Below, piece by piece: positions 48,624-60,800 of a DNA stretch of 64,000 bases. A program made the translations under genes and the position numbers. Every line of letters begins with the position of its first letter. Within the stretch, counting starts at the first letter, position 1. Source of the DNA: Rhodamnia argentea (lineage: Eukaryota > Streptophyta > Magnoliopsida > Myrtales > Myrtaceae); the NCBI RefSeq assembly GCF_020921035.1, contig NC_063160.1, positions 640,501 to 704,500 of the forward strand. Reading direction: 5' to 3'. Below the pieces are notes generated by a model that had not been told where the DNA came from, did no database searches, and was given only the letters and a program-made list of their open reading frames with translations.

Positions 48624-48912
48624 AAAAAGGTCACCCTTGTGCTCGATGGCATTAGGCCTGCGTGTGGTTCGCTTTGGACCATATGTCAAATCAAATCACA
48701 CATTTTAATTTAGAGAAATTTCGTTCGGCTCTAAACTACTTGAAGAATCAGCTGTCGATCCTCGAAAAGGGTCACCCTCATGATCAATCTGTATTAGGCC
48801 TGCTTGTGGTTTGGTCAGGACTATATTTCAACTCAAACCACTGGACATTTTGGTTTTGAGAAATTTCAATCGGCTCTAAATTACTTGAACAATCAGTTGT
48901 CAACCCCGATTA
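48624..48912. repeat. Two-copy 145 bp tandem repeat
   Basis: Units are about 48,624-48,768 and 48,769-48,912. Both carry aaaggtcaccct-like starts, attaggcctgc, gagaaatttc and cggctctaaa-tacttgaa blocks, with about 75-80 percent match by eye. Confidence 0.85.
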
Positions 48913-49972
48913 AAAAAAAAAACAAACAAACAGCAGCCTCAAGTTCACATTTATTGCGATTATCGGCTTTGAGCATTTGGATAATAGGTTTGCATCAAGC
49001 TCCATGTGAATAAGTAACATATGGAATTGCAGGGCCAGTTTTAGCCCTTCATAGAGAGTCCATAACTTTGCCATTGGAACAGTTGTGATCCCCTGTTAAC
49101 CGGAGAAACCAACCATTGAATTTCCGCATTGGTCTTTTAGCAAGCCGCCTCCTCTCTCTGGACCTCGATTGCCTCTCACCGATCCATCCGTCTTGAGCCT
49201 GAACCAACCTTCTTTGAGCGGTTTCCAGCATACGTTTGAATCAACAATTCTAGTGAAAGGATTTGAGTTCCTGTTGGTATAAAGACCAGTCGTTTCGGGA
49301 TTTCTCTCTTGGGGTCCCCGCCAGTAGTCAAGTCTTATGCCGACTTTTGTGCAGAAATCTCCATCACTAGAAAGCGTCCACTTTGGAACATCATCGCCGG
49401 ATGTTTTCCCACTATGAACTCAGCTTCCACGGCCATCTTAGTGTCGCTTGGTAGGCAACAGATGACTTGTCAAAATTCCAATGACCACTGCATCCACACA
49501 CTCAGCCGCGATCATGTTGTGCTCCTCTTGAGTCAAGGGACCATGAATTGGATTCCTCGTGGGAGCATCCCACACCCAATTGTGCATGCAAATTGATGAA
49601 ATGACAGAAAGATGCTGATGATGCTTGAGATTACCAACTGCAAGTTTTCACATTAATCACAATGTTCCAGTATTATTACTTTTTGATCTTCTACTTACAT
49701 ATTCCGAGGATCAACGGCAGTGGCCACGAAACAACTTTTCAAACTTTGTCTAGGACGTTGTCTGGGTTGTATTGAGTGAGCACGTTAAATTGTTTATATC
49801 ATGGTGCGATTCATTAACTCCGTGCCCGTGTTCGACTCAAACAAAGTACTTGATAAGCTTGAGCTTGATTTGAAGCTTAGGTCCGAGTGCCCAATACAAT
49901 ATCAGATTGACCAGCTGATCTATGTCGCCCAGGTGCGCATTCGTAGAGAGAGCGAGGGACAGAGAGAGAGAT

Positions 49973-51527
49973 ATGACAACAACGATGGGCGGACCCTCTA
50001 TAGGATATCCGATGAAAGGTGGAGAAGGCCTTCACAGCTACTCCAGAACCTCCTCTGGCCAGGTAGGTTAGGCCGTGCCATGTTGATAAGTGGTTTCAGT
50101 TATTTTCCATGTCTGACTGATTTGAGAAACCAACCCAAGAGTTTTGAGAATACCTCAAACCAGGATGTTTTTGAATGTGTGTCGCCAAAGTTCGTGTTCT
50201 ATTTTTTTTTTTTCCCCTATCATTCTTCCTAAATGTGTGACATTGTGTAGCATCACTTTAGTATCTTCTTTCATTTAGAATTCGGCTTAAGCCAAAGGCC
50301 GCACAAATGACATATACCAACGTCAATGCAATGTTTTGCCAGCAGAGAATGTTCTTAGACAGTGCCCGCAAATACATAGCAGTAGCTGAACATCTCGGCA
50401 CAGAAGCATTCCCTTCCTCCAGAGCTTTTCTCATCGCCCATCTCGGTTGTTCGGTCTGGCCTAACACATTCTAGGCTGTGGGCAACCTCCTTCAAGCAGT
50501 GGAGCCGAAGTGCAAATCCCTAGGACTCAACTCTCAAATCCTGGAATTCCAAGTATTCTTCATTGATCATGTGCAGAAAGATTTCAACACCCTCTTCAGA
50601 TCACTCCCACGACACGGCAATATCATGCAGCCTGAGTGCCGCGTTCATTCTACAGCCGCTTATACCTGAAAAGCTGTCTCCACTTTTTTTGGTCTACCTT
50701 CATTCTTTATTTACTTTCCAGAGTTCCAAAAGAAGTTCAGGACGAGCTCTCCATGCCTTGCAGAAAGTCTGGATATTCTACCCCAATGCAAACAACAAAG
50801 TCATTGAAGCGTATGCTGCGCAGTTCGATAAGGACCTGGAGGTTTTCCTCTGTGCTAGAGCTCAAGAAGTTGTTCCCAGAGGACTAATGGCACTTATCAT
50901 TGTCACCCGTCCAGGCGGAGCTCCTCATTCTCAAGTTTTTGTCAACAGGTCCGTGATTTTGTTGGATTCTTGCCTTGTGGACATGGTGGTCAAGAAGGTA
51001 AAGCAAATTGTGTTAGCCAAGTTCGCCTTGCAATTCTCTTTACTACTGTAAACTACTTGTTCATTTTCCAAGATTCCCCGCGTTCGAATAACAAAACCGT
51101 CTCAGTTAGAATACTAGGAATTAGACTTCAGCGAAACGAATGAGCCTTCACAATATCCTTCTTCAACTTCCCGGTGTAGGGAATTATAAGTGAAGAGAGA
51201 ATGGACGAGTTAACCTGCCGATGTATTATGCGTCCCCCCAAGAAATGTAAGAAGCAGTAGAAAGGAATGGGCGCTTCAGCATCAAGAAGATGGCGGAGCT
51301 AGTTGAAGAATCAGCAGGGGGCCATCCTCTAATGATGGAAAATGAGAGCTTCTCACTGGAGAGCAGCTCTGGCGGGACTCTTGAAGGAGCAAGTGCAATT
51401 TGGGGACGAGATGTTAGAGGAGCTCTTCAACTCGTTTGCCCAGAAGCGCGAAGAGTCGTCTATCTTTGAGTCCATGAGAGAAAACAGCATCAGGTTTGTT
51501 CTGCTCGGACGGAGCACTACCGACTAA
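49973..51527 (+). pseudogene. SABATH carboxyl methyltransferase pseudogene Y
   Basis: Exon 1 (49,973-50,062) encodes MTTTMGGPSIGYPMKGGEGL and ends HSYSRTSSGQ with a good gtaggt donor. Exon 2 starts at 50,346 (RMFLDSARKYIAVAEHLG). The SAM motif is better kept (HLGCSVWPNTF) but is followed by TAG at 50,472, in the same codon as in pseudogene X. Frame shifts lie near 50,630 and 50,750. [20 protein letters not shown] remains readable to a donor near 50,998. In the third exon region, PMYYASPQEM is followed by TAA, again at the position of a stop in X. The end MLEELFNSFAQKREESSIFE to GRSTTD and the TAA at 51,525 are intact. At least two stops are shared with X, so inactivation preceded the duplication. 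Confidence 0.9.
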
Positions 51528-51842
51528 AGGAAAGCTGGTCTAGTAAGACAGAAGAAAATCGAGCATCGTTCTTCGGCGCGAGCTACTTTAATATCTATCA
51601 AGTAGTTTCGAGAGAGAGATTCAATAAAAATTCAATAAGAGAAGCAGTATAATCAGTGATGATAATCCAATTTCAGAACACTCGTTTCTAGTTTTTTTAT
51701 GGAACTCAAGGCTTAACTTTGCAGCAACTTCACCAATTTTTAACTCGTGGTTATGAATATTGTATAATTAATATCTAAAGAAATTTAGATGGCCTTCTTC
51801 TTCTTCTGCTTCCCATGTTACGACTCCTTGATTGAATCCACA

Positions 51843-52545
51843 TTGCATTTGATCCGAAGCATTAAAAAAACAGAAGAGGTTTCGGTCGAAGCTAACACAG
51901 CCAAGCGCAATCAGCTCCATGTTCAGGCTTCCCATCCGCGCTTTGGCTCACATCTTAATTGAACTATGGGGTTAGCAGGGTATTTCATGGGTCCGGAGTT
52001 TTACCTATCTAAGGTTTATTTTTTTCCTCGTTATGCAAAAAAAAAAAGAAATCTTACACAGAATCTATCTGCAAGGTGCAATCAGCTCAGCCCTCAACGT
52101 CTAGAAAAATAGTAAGGAACAATCCAACTCGGTGCACATTCAGTTCAGTTCTTAATAACAGTTGCTTTATTAACAGGAGGTATTAGATAAGCAGAGGGCC
52201 ATGGAACTGATTTTTCATGTGGCAGTGCGGGGAGGGACAAGGTGGCAATAAGTCCCAGTACTAACCATTAAAGAAAAGAAGCTCGGAAGAAAGAGGCAGA
52301 GTTCTTGCAAAGAATAAATCGCGTAAACCCCGTCGTAACGAAAACCAACCGATCCCCTCGAAGGAATAGTTGAATCTACAAGGACTCATAAGAAGTAATT
52401 GTCTAAACTCACATGCTCCGCAACAGGAATAAGCTAAGAAACTACGTAGGAATCAAGGAAATAAAGGAAGGACAAGGAAGGAACCTTGTATCTTTGAAAT
52501 ATGTGAATTATACACTTGGGTGCCAGAAGAAAACTTGATTCCTTA
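51843..52545. other. Segment present in Y but not in X
   Basis: In X the flanks tccacat and agacagacaag are adjacent (about 45,931). Here 0.7 kb separates them. It contains no gene. Its right part is repeated at 56,787-57,420 because of the 4.8 kb duplication. Confidence 0.7.
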
Positions 52546-53202
52546 GACAGACGAGAAAATCAACAAGTATCAACTCCTTTGGTACATGGCTAGGCTTCCC
52601 CTTGGCAAATCCACCCCTATTGCCGGTTTTCTCCATCCATTGAATTCGAGGGGTTCGTTCTTTTCTGTAAGAAATCTAATTTGCAGATATGATTGCATCG
52701 GAGAACTTTTTCATGGAGAAGAAAACGAATTTCGATTCCAAAGAACATGCACTTCTCAACTCGAATAATCTTTTTGCTCAGTTTTTGTGCTTTTCTAGTG
52801 AACATTCAACGGAATTATCTAACATAAAGTCGTGCAAATTCAGGAACAATCTTGCACTCGACTCGAATCATTGGCACAGCAATCGATATTCAACCGCCTA
52901 ATAATCAATTGTAGAGCAATTCATATTGAACTCGACTTGAATCACTGCTTTTCGTTAGAGGAGAGCGCGAGGGAAGAGAGAGGCAATAAGGGTTTTTATG
53001 TTACAAAGGGGTAAATGTGGAACTACGAATAGTAAGCGAGGATTGATTATAAACGACTTCCGGCCTCGTGCGGGAGGCCATTAGGGGAGCGTCCGTCGCA
53101 TAACTTTTGTGTGAAGTCACGTGACAAAATCGTGCAACGTCACGTGGCAAACGGAGAGGTGAAAAGGGAATTGCGACAGCCGGTAGGTTCTTGCAGCAAA
53201 TT
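52545..53202 (+). repeat. F-box upstream module, copy 2 (no gene attached)
   Basis: Matches 45,940-46,700 up to the 5' UTR sequence caaattc-ttcca. G-boxes remain at 53,118-53,123 and 53,141-53,146; one of the three has been lost by deletion. The F-box coding sequence is replaced by a TIR element. Confidence 0.85.
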
Positions 53203-54101
53203 CATTTCCAACTAGGGGTGCACATGGTCCGAGCAAGTTCGATCTCGGTATGGAACCGAGGACCGGACCGGTAGTCCCGATCCCCAAATTTTTAGGATCA
53301 AGGATCGGACCAGGACCGGCGGTTCGGACCGGACCGAGACTAGCAATCCGGATCGGACCAGATCGGGACAACCGACTCGGTCCGATCCCGGCCCAGTGGA
53401 ATGGTTAATATCAGCCGCTTATAGAAATCTAACCCTTGAAATACGATATGCTTCGATTGCATGTTAATTTACAATCTATACCCCCGGCTGAATAAAAAAA
53501 CACGCCGATCCAATTTGCTCACCTTCATAATGAAGGCGTGTCTTCACAAAATGGTAGGCTTAACAATGGTATTGCTCTAATCGCCGACACAATAGAGATA
53601 TATAAAGGACAGAATCAAAAAAACCTAGCTGGCGAAAACATACTAACAATGATGTTGTTCACTAAATGGATTCCACATCCAAACAAGTATGCAAAACAAA
53701 ATACGGGACTACTCATTGAAATGAACAACCGAAACGCATGAATAGTAAAAAATTGCTATCATTATATTAAATGAACCGATTGAATCACCATACAATACAC
53801 TGGAAAAGACTATAATAAATAGGATATATTGCATTCATAACATTGAGGGACCGTTCAAGTTTCAAGAATGTATAGCCTAACAATAGAAATAACTCGAGAA
53901 ATGAACATTGAAAATAAATGAAAGCTTCTCTTTTTTTTTTACTTATATATATTATGGGTGGTCCGGCCCAAAAGGTCCGGGCCGGTCCCATCCACCTAGA
54001 ACCGAGGATCGGACCGCCCCTCTCAAGGACCGGACCAACCCACCCGGTCCGGTTTGGTCCGATCCTATCCGATCTAATTTGCTCACCCTTATTTGGAAAT
54101 A
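53203..54101. mobile_element. TIR element with GGTCC-rich arms, unit 1
   Basis: The ends are inverted: catttccaactaggggtg on the left and caccctta-tttggaaat on the right. Just inside, both arms are rich in ggaccggaccgg-like repeats; the centre is AT-rich with no coding frame. A non-autonomous DNA transposon (possibly hAT-like) is likely. Confidence 0.65.
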
Positions 54102-54104
54102 AAT

Positions 54105-54478
54105 CAAAAGATTGGAGACAGACTCAACCATCATCAAATACAATAGAACCTCAAAATTTATACCACAACAAGATTATCACAACCAGGATAGGTCGGCGCA
54201 TTCTCATAATCATGCCACCACAAAGTCATCAAAACAGATTGGAGCTCAACACTCGCAATCATGAACCATAGATAGCTTAGTAATAAGGACTAGAGATCTA
54301 CTTGCATCGATTACTTGAGAAAATGACATAGAAATGATTAACGATCTTGGATTCGCCTTGGCTGCTATAGATTGGCCCCACACTCCTTGAGTCGGCTTGA
54401 TGACTTCGGCGGCGCGACACGGCACTAGCGGAGACAAGGCTTCGGCACGGCGGGTGCGCTGCTAAGGGAGCTTAGAGA

Positions 54479-54517
<39 letters not shown>

Positions 54518-54931
54518 TGTTCTAACGAACGAATGATGAAATGAATTGACGTTAGAGGTTTTATTTATAGGAAACGAAGATAGAGACGAGTCAGAGTCCC
54601 GAACGACCATGCGGTGACAAGTGTTAACACGTGCTACGGGCGTGCCAACACGTGGTGCCACATGTCCTCGTGGTAGTGATACATGTCACATGACATGACG
54701 TGTCGTGTTTCTCGCCTCCGGTTGTCCCGATTTTGCACATATTTAACTCGAAAAGACCTAAATCAAATTTGAACCAAAAAAAAAAAAAAGGACCTAAATC
54801 AAACACATAGTGTCCCTAAATTAATGATCCACCATAGCAATAATCTTTCTTGAGCTCGTTTACTCTTAACCCGAGCCCGACGAGCGCTAATCTGCTTGTA
54901 ACTTAAGTTGGTGGAAAACTCGGGTCATTAC
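54105..54931 (-). mobile_element. Fossil LTR-like segment, unit 1
   Basis: On the minus strand it begins TGTAATGACCCGAGTTTTCC, a start common in plant LTRs. It has CTATAAATA near 54,560 and a (CT)n leader at 54,475-54,515. Its 3' limit is not resolved and no internal region is attached. It resembles a solo LTR; family uncertain (Ty3/gypsy type suspected). Confidence 0.45.
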
Positions 54932-55330
54932 AAAATTTCAAATATGGTTGCTTCGGAAAAACCTTTTCACGAAGAAAAACTAATAAGCTTGCATTTTCCA
55001 TTGTCTTGCGCATATAAACAAAAGAACCCCGGTTCCAAAGCGCTTCATTCATTTTCCATGATATTGATCCCGCCATTAATTTGTTGTTCGGGAGCCGGCA
55101 TTTAGCTTAATACGAACAGAAGAACATGCACTTTGACCTTTGCTCAAATAAAAGAACATGCTTTTCTCAACTCGAATAATCTTTTTTTGCACGGTTTTTT
55201 TGTGCTTTTCTAGTGAACATTCAATCGAATTATCTAACAGAGAATCGAGCAAATTCAGCAACAAGCTCAAACTCGACTTGAAACACCGGCACGGCGATTC
55301 AAATTCAATTTCCTAATAATAAACTCTGGA
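54930..55330 (+). repeat. F-box upstream module, copy 3 (partial)
   Basis: Contains the aaaactaataagcttgcatt, cttttctagtgaacattcaa and cgaattatctaac blocks of the module, with an internal duplication of the agaacatgc segment. It ends at tttcctaataataaac. No G-box region remains. Confidence 0.7.
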
Positions 55331-56030
55331 TCATGCGACGGAAAACCGTCTGTACAGCTAAAATATATGGATTGCACAAATAAACTTCGAATTTTCCCTA
55401 GAAGGCATTTAGTAAAGCAATCGCGAGACCATTTTAGCAACTCCTTTTCTCCATAAACACCCTGCCCAACTGTGAGAGCATTCCATATGCGTGAACCTTT
55501 GCTTGAGCACAGTTCATATGCCCCGCTTCTGATAACATTCATCTTCGAAGAATCCTCCCGCCATCTTCCAATGTCTTCAACGGTTTGAACGCCGAGGAAC
55601 TTCTTGATGTTATCCGGTTCGGTATCCTTCAAAAGGAGAAGCTTCGGCTTGTGGAAGTTAATTTTCTGCCCAAAGAAGTTCACCGAAAGTGTAAAGGGTC
55701 TGTTTTATGGATCCGCAAACATCTGTTTCGGCTTTGCAGAGGATGATCAAATTGTCCGCGAAGCAAACCGTGACCGAATTCATGCCGGCCCTTCCAAGTT
55801 TCAAGGGAATCCAAGTGCCCCACGTTGCACTTTTCCTCAATGAGATTACTAAGAAAATTTCATGGCAAAGGACGAAAAGATAAGCGGAAAGGGGATCGCC
55901 TTGCCTAATACCGCTGTTAAGCATTTGGAAAATAAAAGAGGTGAAGCTCCATATAAAATCTATGGTAAGTTTTCTCCAAATCAGTTTTGACAACAAATTG
56001 TTAAGATACATATGCGAACTGTGTTAGAGA
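55267..56030 (-). mobile_element. LINE reverse-transcriptase fragment, unit 1
   Basis: Two adjoining minus frames (56,011-55,658 and 55,683-55,267) carry GIRQGDPLSAYLFVLCHEIF, then CFADNLIILCKAETD. These are the thumb-side motif and the F/YADD catalytic box of plant L1 reverse transcriptase, here FADN rather than FADD. They are followed by KFLGVQTVEDIGRW. A frame shift separates them. It continues into palm or connection sequence (SRIWNALTVGQGVYGEKELL) and stops at the F-box module. Endonuclease and C-terminal domains are missing. Confidence 0.85.
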
Positions 56031-56784
56031 GATGTGTAACGGTTAATCTATGCAAGTTAGCCCACAATTTAAATTTTTTAGTGAAGGTGGGTCCAACTGC
56101 ATATGGGCTCGCACTTCGACTCCCTCTTAGTAATTTTCTTGGATAAACTTATCGAATTTGTGCTGCATGCTTCCTACAAATTACTCATTGTTGCCCTTCA
56201 CTTTTCTTTTTTCATTAGCCAACCATAGTAAGTTCAAATTCGAGGTCATCATGGACATGGTGACCTATCAAGTTTGCTCGGGCTCATTTGACTCGGATAT
56301 ATGCAAGCAATTCCCTTCTTAAGCCCGCCTAGTGTAAAGTCGATTAATTTTCTGTGAAAAATTAATTCTCATCAGCATGATTGGATTTGGATATGGAATT
56401 TTAGGCTCGACCCGTCTATGGATCGGGTTTGGTCGAAAGTCGAATGACTCCTTGTGTGTTTTGGCATTTTGATTTTTTTCTTATTCACTCTGTAATTTCA
56501 ATGTTTGACACTTGGTTTGTGTCGATTGCAAAATCTTAAAAAGTATACACACACGATTGATGGCATAGTAACTATTAAAATGATTCGTATGTGTGGATGA
56601 ATTTGGTACTCTTCCTATTAGAATTTACGTGTTTAGTTCGCTTTACATAGCGTTCTTTAATTCAATATGTAATTATTTTTTGTAATTTCGATGTTCTCAT
56701 CTTCTAATTTTAAACGGCGAATACAAAGATATGTAAAATTTGGATCAAATCGAGTTCATTTTGTCCAGATGGGGGTTAAAGTGC
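56031..56784. other. Unassigned AT-rich part of unit 1
   Basis: No gene. Identical or nearly so at 60,801-61,568. Confidence 0.4.
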
Positions 56785-57422
56785 TACCCATCCGGGCTTT
56801 GGCTCACATCTTAATTGAACTATGGGGTTAGCAGGGTATTTCATGGGTCCGGAATTTTACCTATCTAAGGTTTATTTTTTTCCTCATTATGCAAAAAGAG
56901 AAGAAAAAGAAAAGAAAAGAGGGGAACATCAAAACTTCTTGCACGTAATCTATCTGCAAGGTGCAATCAGCTCAGCCCTCAACGTCTAGAAAAATCGTAA
57001 GGAACAATCCAACTCGGTGCACATTCGGTTCAGTTCTTAATAATAGTTGCTTTATTAACGGGAGGTATTAGATAAGCAGAGGGCCATCCATGGAACTGAT
57101 TTTTCATGTGGCGGGGCGGGGAGGGACAAGGTGGCAATAAGTCCCAGTACTAACCATTAAAGAAAAGAAGCTCCGAAGCAAGAGGCGAGTTCTTACGAGA
57201 GAATAAATCGCGTAAACCCCGTTCTAACGAAAACCAACCGATCCCGTCGAAGGAATAGTTGAATCTACAACAGGACTCATAAGAAGTAATTGTCTAAACT
57301 CGCATGCTCCGCAACGGGAATAAGCTAAGAAACTACCTAGGAAATAAAGGAAGGACAAGGAACCTTGTGTCTCCGAAATATGTGAATTATACATTTGGGT
57401 GCCAGAAGAAAACTTGATTCCT

Positions 57423-58095
57423 AAGACAGACGAGAAAATCTACAACTATCAACTCTTTTGGTACATGGGTAGGCTTCCCCTTGGCAAATCCGCCTCTATT
57501 GTCGGTTTTCTCCATCCATTGAATTCAAAGGGTTCGTTCTTTTCCGTCAAAAAACACCCGAGTTGCGGATATGATTGCATCGTAGAATTTTTTCATGGAG
57601 AAAAAAACGAATTCCGATTCCAAAGAACATGCACTTCTCAACTCGAATAATTTTTTTGCTCGGTTTTTGTGCTTTTCTAGTGAACATTCAACGGAATTAT
57701 CTAACACAAAGTCGTGCAAATTCAGGAACAATCTTGCACTCGACTCGAATCATTGGCACAGCAATTGATATTCAACTGCCTAATAATCAATTGTAGAGCA
57801 ATTCACATTGAACTCGACTTGAATCACTGCTTTTCGTTAGAGGAGAGCGCGAGGGAAGAGAGAGGCAATAAGGGTTTTTATGTTACAAAGGGGTAAATGT
57901 GGAATTACGAATAGTAAGCGAGGATTGATTATAAACGACTTCCGGCCTCGTGCGGGAGGCCATTAGGGGAGCGTCTGTCGCATAACTTTTGTGTGAAGTC
58001 ACGTGACAAAATCGTGCAATGTCATGTGGTTGTCACGTGGCAAACGGAGAGGTGAAAAGGGAATTGCGACGGCCGGTCGGTTCTTGGAGCAAATT
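57423..58095 (+). repeat. F-box upstream module, copy 4 (no gene attached)
   Basis: G-boxes at 58,000-58,005 and 58,034-58,039 remain; the middle one reads CATGTG. It keeps the three-site spacing lost in copy 2. The next sequence is the TIR element, not an F-box gene. Confidence 0.85.
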
Positions 58096-58971
58096 CATTT
58101 CCAACTAGGGGTGCGCATGATCCGGGCAAGCTCGATCTCGGTATGGAATTGAGGACCGGACCGGTAGTCCCGGTCCTAAAATTTTCGGGACCAAGGACCG
58201 GACTGGGATCGGCGGTCCGATCCGATCCCGGTCTCGGCTCAGTGGGATGGTTAATATCAGCTGCGTATAGAAATCTAACCCTTGAAATACGATATACTTC
58301 GATTGCATGTTAATTTATAATCTATACCCCCGACTGAATAAAAAAAACACGCTAGTCCAATTTGCTCATCTTCATAATGAAGGCATGTCTTCACAAAATA
58401 GTAGGCTTAACAATGACATTGGTCTAACTGGCGACACAATAGAGATATATAAAAGACAGAATCGAAAAAACCTAGCTGGCGAAGACATACTAACAATGAT
58501 GTTGTTCACTAAATGAATTTCACATCCAAGCAGTGTGCAAAAACAAAATACAGGACTACTCATTGAAATGAACAACCGAAACGGATGAATAGTAAAAAAT
58601 TACTACCACTATATTAAATGAACTGATTGAATTATTTCTTTATAAAAAGAACACGCCAGCGTACACTCACTACACAATACACTGGAAAAGACCATAATAA
58701 ATAGGATATATTGCATTCATAACATTGAGGGGCTGTCCGAGTTTCAAGAATGTACCGCCTAACAATGTAAATGGCTCGAGAACCGAATATTGAAAATAAA
58801 TGAAAGCTTTATTTTTTTTTTTACTCATATATATATATATATGATAGGTCGTCCGGTCCAAGCGATCCGGGCCGGTCCCATCCACCTAGAACCGAGGACC
58901 GGACCGCCCCCCTCAAGGACCGAACCAACCCTCCCGATCCGATCCGGTTTGCTCACCCCTATTTGGAAATG
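58096..58971. mobile_element. TIR element with GGTCC-rich arms, unit 2
   Basis: The ends are clearer than in unit 1: attcatttccaactaggggt against the complement of cacccctatttggaaatgaat. The arms hold ggaccggaccgg-like repeats. It differs from the unit 1 copy by several indels, including an extra 50 bp near 58,630-58,680. Confidence 0.7.
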
Positions 58972-58974
58972 AAT

Positions 58975-59702
58975 CGTAAGATTAGAGGCAGACTCAACCA
59001 TCATCAAATACAATAGAACCTCAAAATTTATACCACAACAATATTATCACAACCAGGACAGGCTGACATTGTCTTAGAATCATGCCACCACAAAGTCATC
59101 AAGACAGATTGGAGCTCAACACTCGCAATCACGAACCATAGAGAGCTTAGTAATAAGGACTAGAGATCTACTTACATCGATTACTTGAGAAAATGACGTA
59201 GAAATGATTAACGATCTTGGATTCGCCTTAGCTGCTATAGATTGGCGCCACACTCCTTGAGTCCGCTTGATGACTTCGGCGCGGCGACACGGCACTAGCG
59301 GAGACGAGGCTTCGGCACGGCGGTGCCTCCGCTAAGGGAGTTGAGAGAGAGAGAGAGAGAGAGGTTGTTCTGATGAACGAATGATGAAATGAACGGACGT
59401 TAGAGATTTTATTTATAGGAAACGAAGATAGAGACGAGTCAACACCCGGACAACCACGTGGTGCCACGTGTCCTTGTGGTAGTGATACATGTCACATGAC
59501 ATGACGTGTCGTGCTTCTTGCCTCCGGTTGTCCCGATTTTGCACATATTTGACCCAATAGGACCTAAATCAAACACATAGTGTCCTTAAATTAATGATCC
59601 ACCATAGCAATAATCTTTCCCGAGCTCGTTTACTCTTAACTCAAGCCCGACGAGCGCTAATCTACTCGTAACTTAAATTGGCGGAAAACTCGGGCCATTA
59701 CA
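58975..59702 (-). mobile_element. Fossil LTR-like segment, unit 2
   Basis: Matches 54,105-54,931 but is about 100 bp shorter, mainly around the cacgtgg-rich part. The CT leader is at 59,344-59,363. No internal region. Confidence 0.45.
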
Positions 59703-60110
59703 AAATCTCAGTTGCAAATATGGTTGCTTGAGAAAAACCCTTTCACGAAGAAAAACCAATAAGATTGCATTTTCCATTGTGTTGCGCACACAAACAAAAG
59801 AACCCCGGTGCCAAAGCGCTTCATTCATTTTCCATGATATTGATCCCGCCATTAATTTGTTGTTCGGGAGCCGGCATTTAGCTTAATACGAACAGAAGAA
59901 CATGCACTTTGACCTTTGCTCAAATAAAAGAACATGCTTTTCTCAACTCGAACAATCTTTTTTTGCACGGTTTTTTTGTGCTTTTCTAGTGAACATTCAA
60001 TCGAATTATCTAACGGAGAATTGAGCAAATTCAGCAACAAGCTCAAACTCGACTCGAAACACAGGCACGGCGATTCAAATTCAATTTCCTAATAATCAAC
60101 TCTGGATCAT
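59700..60110 (+). repeat. F-box upstream module, copy 5 (partial)
   Basis: Counterpart of 54,930-55,330; same truncation and the same internal agaacatgc duplication. Confidence 0.7.
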
Positions 60111-60800
60111 GCGACGTAAAACCGTCTGTACGCCTAAAATATATGGATTGCACAAATAAACTTCGAATTTTCCCTAGAAGGCATTTAGTAAAGCAATCGC
60201 GAGACCATTTTAGCAACTCCTTTTCTCCATAAACACCCCGCCCAGTTGTGAGAGCATTCCATATGCGTGAACCTTTGCTTGAGCACAGTTCATATGCCCC
60301 GCTTCTGATAAAATTCATCTTCGAAGAATCCTCCCGCCATCTTCCAATGTCTTCAACAGTTTGAACGCCGAGGAAGTTCTTGATGTTATCCGGTTCGGTA
60401 TCCTTCGAAAGGAGAAGCTTCGGCTTGTGGAAGTTAATTTTCTGCCCAAAAAAGTTCACCGAAAGTGTAAAGGGTCTGTTTTATGGATCTGCAAAAACAT
60501 CTGTTTCGGCTTTGCAGAAGATGATCAAATTGTCTGCGAAGCAAACCGTGATCGAATCATGCCGGCCCTTCCAAGTTTCAAGGGAATCCAAGTGCCCCAC
60601 GGGCCGCATTGCAATTTTCCTCAATGAGGTTACTAAGAAAATTTCAAGGCAAAGGATGAAAAGATAAGGGGAAAGGGGATCGCCTTGCCTAATACGGCGA
60701 TTAAGCGTTTGGAAAATAAAAGAGATGAAGCTCCATATAAAATCTATGGTGAGTGTTCTCCAAATCAGTTTTGATAGCAAACTGTTGAGATGTACATGTT
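60043..60800 (-). mobile_element. LINE reverse-transcriptase fragment, unit 2
   Basis: Frames 60,780-60,481 and 60,459-60,043 repeat the unit 1 fragment: RQGDPLSPYLFILCLEIF and CFADNLIIFCKAETD. The FADN box is shared, so the change predates the duplication. A few extra indels are present. Confidence 0.85.

Larger units (their letters stand above)
48935..53190 (+). repeat. Duplicated segment Y
   Basis: Counterpart of segment X (42,577-46,640). It starts at a cagcctcaagttcacatt-type block and carries the RNase H-like relic at 49,040-49,260 (minus), the SABATH pseudogene and an F-box upstream module, but no F-box coding sequence follows. Confidence 0.8.
51931..56784 (+). repeat. 4.8 kb tandem unit 1
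   Basis: Starts cccatccgcgctttggctca and ends gggggttaaagtgc. It matches 56,787-61,568 with very few differences by eye. Contents in order: 0.6 kb unassigned, F-box upstream module, TIR element, LTR-like segment, partial F-box module, LINE reverse-transcriptase fragment, and about 0.75 kb of unassigned AT-rich sequence. Confidence 0.95.
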
